A program made the translations under genes and the position numbers. This document shows positions 1-5,554 of a stretch of DNA of 6,639 bases, in pieces. The stretch lies in the NCBI GenBank assembly GCA_900766795.1, contig CAAFWX010000044.1:1-6639 (forward strand). Direction: 5' to 3'. Every line of letters starts with the position of its first letter. Positions within the stretch are counted from its first letter, which is position 1. The notes beneath the pieces were generated by a model. That model had not been told where the DNA came from, made no database searches, and saw only the letters and a list, made by a program, of their open reading frames with translations. The stretch is from Oscillospiraceae bacterium. Its GTDB lineage: Bacteria; Bacillota_A; Clostridia; Oscillospirales; Ruminococcaceae.

Positions 1-296
1 ACCTTGAGGTGGACGACGAGGTGACAAGCCCGACCTTTGCTCTGGTGCACGAATACAGCGGAAAAATCCCGCTGTTCCATTTTGATTTGTACAGGATAAA
101 CGGATATGACGACCTGTATGCCATTGGCTTTTTTGACTACCTTGACCGCGGCGGGATTATCGCAGCCGAATGGAGCGAAAACATCCCGTGCTTAGAGGAG
201 GAGCTGGGCGAGGTTATTAGAATAAAGCTTGAAAAGCTGTCCGAAAACGAAAGAAGAATCACCATTTCGGGCGGGACTTTCGGAGGTGCGGAATGA
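1..296 (+). CDS. tsaE: TsaE, tRNA t6A37 biosynthesis ATPase (3' part only)
   Basis: TsaE is the P-loop ATPase that works with TsaB and TsaD to transfer threonylcarbamoyl to A37 of ANN-decoding tRNAs in the cytoplasm. The reading frame is open from base 3 (L-E-V-D-D-E) and the gene enters from outside the window, so the start and the Walker A P-loop are missing. What remains is typical of the family: VTSPTF followed by LVHEY, then the HFDLYR segment carrying the Walker B-like aspartate, and the AAEWSEN segment near the end. The GTG at base 9 falls inside the conserved part, upstream of VTSPTF, and is not a start. The stop TGA overlaps the ATG of tsaB (ATGA), which indicates translational coupling. 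The family assignment is strong; only the truncation limits it. Confidence 0.93.
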   Translation, partial: LEVDDEVTSPTFALVHEYSGKIPLFHFDLYRINGYDDLYAIGFFDYLDRGGIIAAEWSENIPCLEEELGEVIRIKLEKLSENERRITISGGTFGGAE

Positions 297-991
297 TATT
301 AGGCATAGATTCCTCAGCGATTACCGCGGGCTGTGCGCTTTGGGACAACGGGCGGATTGTTGCCGAGGAGTTTCTGAACACACGGCACACCCACTCCCAG
401 ACGCTGCTTCCAATGGTGGAGAGTATGCTGAAAAACGCGCAGGTTACGCTTCGGGAGATTGACGCTATTGCCGTGACGACAGGTCCCGGCTCGTTTACGG
501 GGCTTCGTATCGGAGTGTCCGCCGTAAAGGGCATGGCTTTTGGGGCAGGGAAGCAGTGCATTCCTGTTTCCACCCTCGAAGCAATCGCCCACAACTTCGC
601 TGGAATGGATTGTATCGTCTGCGCTTGTATGGACGCTCGCTGCTCGCAGGTCTACAACGCGCTTTTCCGCGTGGAAAACGGCAGGGTAGAGCGCCTTTGC
701 GATGACCGCGCCTTGAAGCTTTCGCAGCTTTCGCAGGAGCTTTCCGAAATGCATGGACGAATAATCCTTGCGGGCGACGGCGCGGAAATCACCGATAATT
801 TCACCGAGCACCGCTACGAGCTTGCTCCCGAAATATTGCGCTTCCAGCGCGGGAGCGGAGTGTGCGCGGCGGCGCAGGGAAAGCAGCCTATTTCTGCGGC
901 GGCGCTTATGCCAAGCTACCTGCGGCTTCCGCAGGCGGAGCGCGAGCGGCTTGCAAAAGAAAACGGTCCCTCGGACTCGTCCGCAGGATAA
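293..991 (+). CDS. tsaB: TsaB, tRNA t6A37 threonylcarbamoyltransferase complex subunit
   Basis: TsaB (formerly YeaZ) is an ASKHA-fold protein that dimerises with the catalytic subunit TsaD and recruits TsaE for t6A37 formation on tRNA. At 232 residues it is of normal length. Visible landmarks are the N-terminal ILGIDSS strand (residues 2-8), HTHSQTLLP (32-40), the family hallmark TTGPGSFTGLRIGVSAVKG (62-80), VSTLEAIAHN (92-101) and the C-terminal SYLRLPQAERER (208-219). The start ATG at 293 overlaps the tsaE stop by 4 bp and has GGAGG at 282-286, 6 nt upstream. In many Firmicutes rimI and tsaD follow tsaB; here rpiB follows after 74 bp, so the partner TsaD must be encoded elsewhere. The last ten residues after the LAKEN segment are polar and poorly conserved. 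Confidence 0.95.
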   Translation: MILGIDSSAITAGCALWDNGRIVAEEFLNTRHTHSQTLLPMVESMLKNAQVTLREIDAIAVTTGPGSFTGLRIGVSAVKGMAFGAGKQCIPVSTLEAIAHNFAGMDCIVCACMDARCSQVYNALFRVENGRVERLCDDRALKLSQLSQELSEMHGRIILAGDGAEITDNFTEHRYELAPEILRFQRGSGVCAAAQGKQPISAAALMPSYLRLPQAERERLAKENGPSDSSAG

Positions 992-1004
992 CACAAGATA
1001 GAGG

Positions 1005-1042
1005 TATAATTTAACAGTAATTCATCGGTTGTAAACCGTTTA
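1005..1042 (+). promoter_or_regulatory. Possible -10 element and small palindrome upstream of rpiB
   Basis: The 74-bp gap between tsaB and rpiB contains a perfect TATAAT at 1005-1010. No TTGACA-like box lies 16-18 bp upstream (bases 982-988 are GC-rich coding sequence) and there is no extended TG, so it is at best a weak or activator-dependent promoter. About 22 bp downstream is an 11-bp palindrome, TAAAC-C-GTTTA (1032-1042), overlapping a CGGTT-GTA-AACCG inverted repeat (1026-1038). Such a site just after a start point could be an operator, but it is short and AT-rich enough to be chance. The remainder of the gap is an A-rich stretch leading into the rpiB ribosome binding site. Confidence 0.25.
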
Positions 1043-1065
1043 AAAAAAGAAAGAAGGCATCTGAA

Positions 1066-1500
1066 ATGATAGCGATTGGTTCAGACCACGCAGGCTACGC
1101 ACTTAAGACGGAGGTTTGCAAATTCCTCGAAGCAAAGGGCTATGAGTTCACCGACTGCGGCTGCGGCGGCGAAAGCGTTGACTACCCCGATATCGCGGAA
1201 AAGACCTGCGCAGAGGTAACGTCGGGCAGGGCAGAAAAGGCAATCCTCATCTGCGGCACGGGTATAGGCATTTCCATCTCCGCGAACAAAATCAAGGGTA
1301 TCCGCGCGGCGCTTTGCGGCGACTGGTATTCCGCGAAGTACACCCGCCTGCACAACGACGCAAACGTGCTTTGCATGGGCGGCAGAGTGATTGGCGCGGG
1401 GCTTGCCGAGGAAATTGTCGAGGTGTTCCTCACGACAGAGTTTGAGGGCGGCAGACACGCAAGGCGCGTTGACAAAATAATGAAACTGGAGGAGAAGTAA
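1066..1500 (+). CDS. rpiB: Ribose-5-phosphate isomerase B
   Basis: RpiB interconverts ribose 5-phosphate and ribulose 5-phosphate in the cytoplasmic non-oxidative pentose phosphate pathway. The 144 residues are a full RpiB/LacAB-family protein. [10 protein letters not shown] is at 5-14 with substrate-binding D7-H8, and DYPDIA at 39-44. The active-site loop [16 protein letters not shown] (60-75) carries the catalytic cysteine C63. The HND motif (96-98) holds the histidine that opens the ring, and EGGRH (127-131) holds the phosphate-binding arginine region. The presence of both the cysteine and HND favours an isomerase over the galactose-6-phosphate isomerase LacA/LacB subunits. GAAGG at 1053-1057 sits 8 nt before the ATG. 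The stop is followed after only 2 bp by upp, so the two genes are almost certainly cotranscribed. This links ribose-5-phosphate supply to PRPP-dependent uracil salvage. Confidence 0.95.
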   Translation: MIAIGSDHAGYALKTEVCKFLEAKGYEFTDCGCGGESVDYPDIAEKTCAEVTSGRAEKAILICGTGIGISISANKIKGIRAALCGDWYSAKYTRLHNDANVLCMGGRVIGAGLAEEIVEVFLTTEFEGGRHARRVDKIMKLEEK

Positions 1501-1502
1501 CT

Positions 1503-2135
1503 ATGGAAAACGTAATCGTATGCGACCACCCCCTTGTACAGCACAAGATTTCGCTCCTGCGCGACAAGAATACAGGCTCAAAGGAGTTCAGAGAGCTTGT
1601 AAACGAGATTTCCATGTTCATCTGCTATGAAGCAACCCGCGACCTCCCGTTAAAGGAAGTCACCATCGAAACCCCGCTTGCCCTTGCCCAGAGCAAGATA
1701 ATAAGCGGCAGAAAGGTTGCATTTGTGCCCATCATGAGAGCGGGACTTGGCATGGTTGACGGCGCGCTGGCGCTGGTACCTGCCGCAAAGGTCGGTCATG
1801 TCGGAATCTACCGCGACAAGGCGAACAGCAACTCCGCGCGCGAGTACTACTGCAAGCTGCCCTTTGACATCGCAAACCGCGAGGTAATCGTGCTTGACCT
1901 CATGCTGGCAACGGGCGTTTCCGCGATTAAGACGGTTGATATCGTGAAGCAGGCGGGCGCAAAGACCGTGAAGTTCATGTGCATTCTCACCTGTCCCGAG
2001 GGTATCGCTGCGCTGCAAAAGGCTCACCCCGACGTGCAGATTTTCTGCGGCTCGGTTGACGACGGGCTGAACGAGGAGCTTTACATCGTCCCCGGCATGG
2101 GCGACGGCGGCGACAGGCTTTTCGGCACGAAGTAA
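1503..2135 (+). CDS. upp: Uracil phosphoribosyltransferase, with atypical PRPP loop
   Basis: Upp converts uracil and PRPP to UMP plus pyrophosphate (pyrimidine salvage, cytoplasm). The 210-residue length is normal. Family features are [22 protein letters not shown] (from residue 9), the PIMRAGLGM segment (76-84), the GIYRD segment (101-105) and the uracil-recognition tail [17 protein letters not shown] (194-210). The PRPP-binding loop reads DLMLATGVS (132-140), where the family is almost invariably DPMLATGGS. The Pro-to-Leu and Gly-to-Val changes are in frame and clear in the bases. The uracil loop also reads GMGDGGD in place of the common GLGDAGD. The gene is otherwise intact, so it is probably functional, but PRPP affinity or allostery may differ. 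The ATG at 1503 has GGAGGAG at 1488-1494 inside the rpiB 3' end. Confidence 0.94.
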   Translation: MENVIVCDHPLVQHKISLLRDKNTGSKEFRELVNEISMFICYEATRDLPLKEVTIETPLALAQSKIISGRKVAFVPIMRAGLGMVDGALALVPAAKVGHVGIYRDKANSNSAREYYCKLPFDIANREVIVLDLMLATGVSAIKTVDIVKQAGAKTVKFMCILTCPEGIAALQKAHPDVQIFCGSVDDGLNEELYIVPGMGDGGDRLFGTK

Positions 2136-2143
2136 ATCATATG

Positions 2144-2176
2144 GCGCGGCGGTTTCAGCTTCTGTTGTCGCCGCGC
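2144..2176 (+). terminator. GC-rich hairpin after upp, weak terminator or processing hairpin
   Basis: GCGCGGCG (2144-2151) and CGCCGCGC (2169-2176) form a perfect 8-bp stem with a 17-nt loop, starting 8 nt after the upp stop. The following bases (AAAGTATTTT) contain only a late, short T run at 2183-2186, so this is not a textbook intrinsic terminator. It may terminate partially, stabilise the upp 3' end or separate expression from the next gene, whose ribosome binding site begins 10 nt after the stem. No promoter for the next gene is visible in the 60-bp gap. Confidence 0.45.
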
Positions 2177-2195
2177 AAAGTATTTTGGAGGTAAT

Positions 2196-3176
2196 ATGGG
2201 GTTCCTTGATGATTTTTTTGAAAGCAGAAAGAAAAAATCATGTCAGTTCACTGCCGACACTGCGCCTGTGGAGAGCCTGCCCGCTTCCACAGAACTCAAA
2301 AAGCGAATATCTGCGTTGACTGTGGAAATCAACAAGCGCCTTCCGACCTCGCCCGCTCTGAAGCTTAAGCCCTGCCGCGGACAGACAACGCTGTATTCCT
2401 CAAAGCTTGGCGGCACGCCCTACTTCCCGAAATCGATGGAGTATCCCAAGGTAAAAAAAGGCGAATACGCAGGCGAGCCGCTGTACTTTCTCGCGCAGCT
2501 TAATTTCGCGGAGCTGCCCGCTGTTGAGGGCTTTCCGCAGCAGGGAATTTTGCAGTTCTTTGCGGGAAGTAAAAGCGACTGCGTTGTAGGACTTGATTTT
2601 GACGACGGCACCAATCAGAACGGTTTCCGCGTATTCTATCACAGAGAGATAATCACCGACGAAGCGCAGCTTCTGACTCACACGGATATCCCCGCTCACG
2701 ATGATGAGGAATACTCCTACCCGTTCAAGGGGGAGTTTGCGCTGAAAGCCGAAAGCGTCATAAGAGAACAGCCCTCAATTGACGATTTCCGCTTTATGAA
2801 GATTGTGGTGGACAGCTATAACACGCTTTTCGGGACAAGCTTCGAGAACGTGTGGTCATACGAAGCAAACTCAATCGGAAAGCAGGACGAGGAGCTTGTT
2901 GACAGGCTGTTCGAGATTTACGAGTCTATCAACTCCACGGGAACAAAGATGGGTGGCTTTCCGCATTTCACCCAGTTCGACCCGCGCGCAAACTCCGAAC
3001 AGGGGGAATATTTCGACACGCTCCTTTTTCAGATTGACGATAACGGTGACGACTGCGAAAGCCTTGAGGACGAAATCATGTTCGGCGACTGCGGCGTGGC
3101 AAACTTTTTCATAAACTCCGAGGCGCTGAAAAACGGCGATTTCACTAAGGTGCTGTATAACTGGGATTGCGGCTAA
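2196..3176 (+). CDS. DUF1963 (YwqG-like) family protein, function unknown
   Basis: This 326-residue protein belongs to the DUF1963/YwqG family, whose biochemical role is not established. Two related blocks are visible: SKLGGTPYFPKSMEYP (69-84), followed by PLYFLAQLNFAELP (95-108) and GILQFF (117-122); and TKMGGFPHFTQFDPR (250-264), followed by DTLLFQID (274-281) and FGDCGVANFFI (296-306). The duplicated LGG/MGG-P-F pattern suggests the pseudo-repeated fold expected of the family. The first 45 residues (a short FLDDFF start, then a basic and polar stretch) look like a linker rather than a signal peptide. The protein is acidic and appears soluble and cytoplasmic. ATG 2196 follows GGAGG (2187-2191) with a short 4-nt spacer. 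The gene sits between upp and a separately promoted transporter operon, and context gives no role. Such proteins are often annotated as hypothetical. Confidence 0.85.
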   Translation: MGFLDDFFESRKKKSCQFTADTAPVESLPASTELKKRISALTVEINKRLPTSPALKLKPCRGQTTLYSSKLGGTPYFPKSMEYPKVKKGEYAGEPLYFLAQLNFAELPAVEGFPQQGILQFFAGSKSDCVVGLDFDDGTNQNGFRVFYHREIITDEAQLLTHTDIPAHDDEEYSYPFKGEFALKAESVIREQPSIDDFRFMKIVVDSYNTLFGTSFENVWSYEANSIGKQDEELVDRLFEIYESINSTGTKMGGFPHFTQFDPRANSEQGEYFDTLLFQIDDNGDDCESLEDEIMFGDCGVANFFINSEALKNGDFTKVLYNWDCG

Positions 3177-3194
3177 ATTTTGTGGAAAAAACGC

Positions 3195-3223
3195 TTGACA
3201 AAGCGGGTTTCTTGTGTTATAAT
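3195..3223 (+). promoter_or_regulatory. Consensus sigma-A promoter of the trpXYZ operon
   Basis: A perfect -35 TTGACA (3195-3200) and a perfect -10 TATAAT (3218-3223) are separated by the optimal 17 bp, and a TG dinucleotide at 3215-3216 gives an extended -10. Transcription should start near 3229-3231. The -35 box begins 18 bp after the DUF1963 stop codon, so the operon is an independent unit. A promoter this close to consensus implies that control is mainly downstream, at the T-box terminator, rather than at initiation. Confidence 0.93.
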
Positions 3224-3458
3224 GAACAGGTACACATAAATGTGTCTAAACCGATGACCGAGAATAGTACGCTTTGTCAATGTGTTTTCAGAGAGCCGCC
3301 GATGGTGCGAACGCGGCACGCAAACAAGGCTGAATGGACTCGCGAGGGCAAACCGAACGGCGGCGCGAAATCCGCGCGGACTCATTAGGGGCGACGTTTC
3401 CGAACGTTAAAGCGGGGGCGCGCGAAAGCGCGTGTGAGTGCGTCCGAAAGGGCGAATT

Positions 3459-3495
3459 TGGGTGGTATCGCAGGATATTTTTGTATCTTGTCCCA
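3459..3495 (+). promoter_or_regulatory. T-box antiterminator with tRNA acceptor-end binding bulge
   Basis: Helix A1 is TGGG (3459-3462) with CCCA (3492-3495). The seven-base bulge is TGGTATC (3463-3469). Helix A2 is GCAGGATA (3470-3477) with TATCTTGT (3484-3491), 8 pairs including two G-U, with a six-base loop. The UGGU part of the bulge can pair with the NCCA end of uncharged tRNA; U would form a wobble pair with a G discriminator, as expected for bacterial tRNA-Trp. The usual bulge consensus is UGGNACC, and here the sixth base is U instead of C. The antiterminator uses bases 3485-3494, which are exactly the 5' arm of the terminator, so the two structures exclude each other. Confidence 0.9.
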
Positions 3496-3519
3496 TGTAG
3501 AACAGGGGCAGGATTTTTT
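3485..3519 (+). terminator. Regulated intrinsic terminator of the T-box
   Basis: ATCTTGTCCC (3485-3494) pairs with GGGGCAGGAT (3505-3514) in a continuous 10-bp stem (two G-U pairs) with a 10-nt loop, followed by six T residues (3514-3519). This is the default OFF structure, formed when charged tRNA-Trp cannot stabilise the antiterminator. It lies 64 bp upstream of the trpX start. Confidence 0.93.
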
Positions 3520-3582
3520 ATTTGCCCCAAAAACGACAGCCGCAGAAAAATATACAGCGGTGACACTATGGAGGTAACGTAT

Positions 3583-4578
3583 ATGAAGAAACTCACAAAG
3601 CTTTTTGCAGGCATTCTTGCCATGGCAATGGCGCTCACAGGCTGCGCAGGCGGTACGAAGGACAGCTCCGACACAGAGAACAGCGACGCATACAAGGTTG
3701 GCGTTATCCAGTTCGCGGCGCACCCCTCGCTCGACAACTGCTACAACGGTATCGTAAAGGGTCTTGACCAGAGCGGAATCGAGTACACTGTTGATTTGCA
3801 GAACGGCAACGCCGACAGCGCAACCTGCGACTCTATCGCACAGAACATGGTTGCAAACGGCTATGACGTAATTTTCGCCATAGCAACTCCCGCGGCTCTT
3901 TCCGCATATTCCGCAGTACAGGGCACAGAGATTCCCGTTGTATTCTGCGCAGTATCCGACCCCGTAGCCGCAGGACTTACCGCAAGCTTTGACGCAGGCA
4001 ACAAGAACTGCAACGGCACATCCGACGTGCTCGACCTCGACGCACAGGTAAACCTCATTCGCGCAATGCAGCCCGATGTAAAGAAAATCGGCGTGCTCTA
4101 CACTACAACCGAAGCAAACTCCGTGTCCCAGCTTGCACAGCTTAAGGACGTCTGCGCAAACTATGGCATTGAGGTCGTTGAGCAGGGTGTAAGCGGCGCA
4201 GCAGATATTCCTCAGGCAGCAACCACCGTTGCAGGTCAGGTTGACTGCATCAACAACTTCACCGACAACAACGTTGTAAACAACCTTTCCGTGCTTCTCG
4301 AGGCTGCTAATGCGGCAAACGTACCCGTATACGGTTCCGAGGAGGAGCAGGTAAAGAACGGCTGCATTGCTTCCGTATCCATCGACTACGTTGCACTTGG
4401 AGTTACCACCGCCGAGATGGGCGTTAAGATTCTTCAGGGTGCAAAGGCAGAGGAAATGCCTGTCGGCACTATCTCCGACGGCACTCCCGTAGTAAACACC
4501 GAGGTTATGGAAAAGTTCGGAATCGCTCTCCCCGAGGGCTACGACAACGCACAGCAGGTTACAACCAACGCTGAATAA
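3583..4578 (+). CDS. trpX: TrpX, tryptophan ABC transporter substrate-binding lipoprotein
   Basis: This is the extracytoplasmic binding protein of an ABC importer, of the ABC_sub_bind (DUF534) family, anchored to the outer face of the membrane. The 331-residue product starts with a type II signal peptide: MKKLTK, a hydrophobic core (7-18) and the lipobox LTGC with lipidated Cys21, then a Gly/Ser/Asp-rich tether. The mature domain has the family segments VGVIQFAAHPSLD (39-51), YDVIFAIATPAA (94-105), IPVVFCAVSDPVAAGL (117-132), NGTSDVLDLDAQ (144-155), KIGVLYTTTEANS (168-180) and VPVYGSEEEQVKNG (247-260). The ATG at 3583 is chosen because GGAGG (3570-3574) is 8 nt upstream and the signal peptide begins there; in-frame upstream codons lie in the T-box leader. 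Substrate assignment rests on the UGG specifier and on the known trpXYZ family; the residues alone do not prove tryptophan. Confidence 0.9.
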   Translation: MKKLTKLFAGILAMAMALTGCAGGTKDSSDTENSDAYKVGVIQFAAHPSLDNCYNGIVKGLDQSGIEYTVDLQNGNADSATCDSIAQNMVANGYDVIFAIATPAALSAYSAVQGTEIPVVFCAVSDPVAAGLTASFDAGNKNCNGTSDVLDLDAQVNLIRAMQPDVKKIGVLYTTTEANSVSQLAQLKDVCANYGIEVVEQGVSGAADIPQAATTVAGQVDCINNFTDNNVVNNLSVLLEAANAANVPVYGSEEEQVKNGCIASVSIDYVALGVTTAEMGVKILQGAKAEEMPVGTISDGTPVVNTEVMEKFGIALPEGYDNAQQVTTNAE

Positions 4579-4597
4579 CACTTAATCAGGAGCAGAC

Positions 4598-5554
4598 ATG
4601 ACGGTTTTTGTAAACATTCTAATCAACATCGTAAACGAGGGCATGATGTATGCGCTGCTTGCGATGGGTATGTACATCACATACAGCATACTGGATTTCC
4701 CCGACCTTTCTGTTGACGGAACGTTTCCGTTGGGCGCGGTGCTGACGGGTGTGCTTATACTTCAGGGTGTTGACCCTTGGCTGTGTCTGCTCATTTCCTT
4801 TGCAGCGGGTATGGCTGCGGGCGTTCTCACGGGACTTATGCATGTGAAACTCGGGATAATCCCGCTGCTTTGCGGAATTATCATGTATACCGCAATGCTG
4901 TCCGTAAACCTGCTTATTCTAAAGGCAGGCACAGGCGGAATGTCCATCGCCGCGTTCTTCACAAAGGACACCATTCTCACCTCAGGGATAGCCACGATTA
5001 TCCCAGAGCAGGTTGGCGGCTTCCGTCTGCGGGTTGCGGTCATTTCCACCGTTCTCGTTATCATCTGCAAATTTCTCATGGACCTTTACCTTAAGACAAA
5101 GCACGGACTTATGCTCCGCGCGACCGGCTCCAACGAGCGCTACACCATCATGCTAGGCCGCGACCCCGGCACCATGAAAATTATTGGACTTGCTCTCGGA
5201 AACGGCTTTGCGGCGCTCGCAGGCTCGGTTATCGCGCAGAGCAAGTGCTCCGCCGACCAGAACATGGGCGTGGGAATGGTGGTGCTGGGTCTTGCTTCCG
5301 TTATTATCGGCATAAGCATTTTCAAGCGCGTTAAGTTCATGAAGGGTACCACCATGGTTATCCTCGGAAGCCTTATCTACAAGGCAAGCTACCAGCTTGT
5401 TCTCTCCCTCGGAATCCCGACCGAGTGGAACAACTTCATCAAGGCGCTTATTTTCCTCATTGCGCTGGTAATCGGCGGGCCTCACATCTCCCGTATTTTT
5501 AAGGGACTTTTCAGAAAACACGAAAAGGAGGCGCCTGATGTTACAGCTCAATAA
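4598..5554 (+). CDS. trpY: TrpY, tryptophan ABC transporter permease
   Basis: This is the integral membrane channel of the importer, in the BPD_transp_2 (branched-chain/sugar-type) permease family. The 318 residues show about eight or nine hydrophobic segments, roughly 13-31, 42-58, 61-82, 86-109, 145-161, 194-215, 224-243, 249-270 and 280-296. A cytoplasmic loop at about 165-189 (KTKHGLMLRATGSNERYTIM, then LGRDPG) is the EAA-like coupling loop expected to contact the ATPase. An early TYSILDFPDLSVDGTFPLGA segment (28-47) is characteristic of this permease subgroup. The C-terminus is short and charged (KHEKEAPD), on the cytoplasmic side. The start is 19 bp after trpX with AGGAG (4588-4592), and the 3' end overlaps trpZ by 17 bp, fitting coordinated production. 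The homo- or heterodimer state cannot be read from sequence; only one permease gene is present, so a homodimer is inferred. Confidence 0.9.
   Translation: MTVFVNILINIVNEGMMYALLAMGMYITYSILDFPDLSVDGTFPLGAVLTGVLILQGVDPWLCLLISFAAGMAAGVLTGLMHVKLGIIPLLCGIIMYTAMLSVNLLILKAGTGGMSIAAFFTKDTILTSGIATIIPEQVGGFRLRVAVISTVLVIICKFLMDLYLKTKHGLMLRATGSNERYTIMLGRDPGTMKIIGLALGNGFAALAGSVIAQSKCSADQNMGVGMVVLGLASVIIGISIFKRVKFMKGTTMVILGSLIYKASYQLVLSLGIPTEWNNFIKALIFLIALVIGGPHISRIFKGLFRKHEKEAPDVTAQ

Larger units (their letters stand above)
3230..3519 (+). ncRNA. T-box riboswitch leader, tryptophan specifier (UGG)
   Basis: This untranslated leader senses the charging state of tRNA-Trp and permits read-through into trpXYZ when uncharged tRNA binds. 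Stem I can be paired by eye. The lower helix is CGAG (3259-3262) with CTCG (3339-3342). The specifier loop has AATAGTAC (3263-3270) opposite TGAATGGA (3331-3338), and the upper helix is GCTTTGT (3271-3277) with ACAAGGC (3324-3330). An AGAGA bulge (3290-3294) leads to the distal helix GCCGC (3295-3299) with GCGGC (3313-3317), closed by the canonical GGUGNRA loop (GGTGCGA, 3304-3310). The specifier triplet TGG (3335-3337) is followed by the usual purine, A3338. A last hairpin, CGTCC-GAAA-GGGCG (3441-3454), precedes the T-box sequence. Antiterminator and terminator are listed separately. The 5' limit is inferred from the promoter. The elements agree with a Trp T-box and with the transporter downstream. 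Confidence 0.95.

Noticed and set aside
9..11. GTG at base 9 as the start of tsaE
   Set aside because: The frame is open upstream to the window edge, and the conserved Walker A part of TsaE must precede this point.
314..994. Long open frame on the - strand opposite tsaB (226 codons)
   Set aside because: It is a shadow of tsaB with an Arg-rich, motif-free translation; tsaB has all of its family signatures.
3167..3388. Small open frame (73 codons) across the promoter and Stem I, considered as a leader peptide
   Set aside because: It begins upstream of the transcription start and inside the DUF1963 gene, and has no recognisable features; the region is explained by the T-box RNA.
3334..3582. 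N-terminal extension of trpX starting at the ATG overlapping the specifier region (3334)
   Set aside because: It runs through the T-box and terminator structures, has no ribosome binding site, and would bury the lipoprotein signal peptide behind 83 residues.
3568..3582. Alternative trpX start at ATG 3568
   Set aside because: This ATG overlaps the GGAGG that serves the ATG at 3583; it has no upstream ribosome binding site and would only add MEVTY before the signal peptide.
3385..4581. Long cysteine-rich open frame on the - strand (398 codons)
   Set aside because: It is the antisense shadow of trpX, whose signal peptide, lipobox and family motifs are clear; the low-complexity Cys/Val-rich translation matches no family I know and no suitable ribosome binding site was noted.
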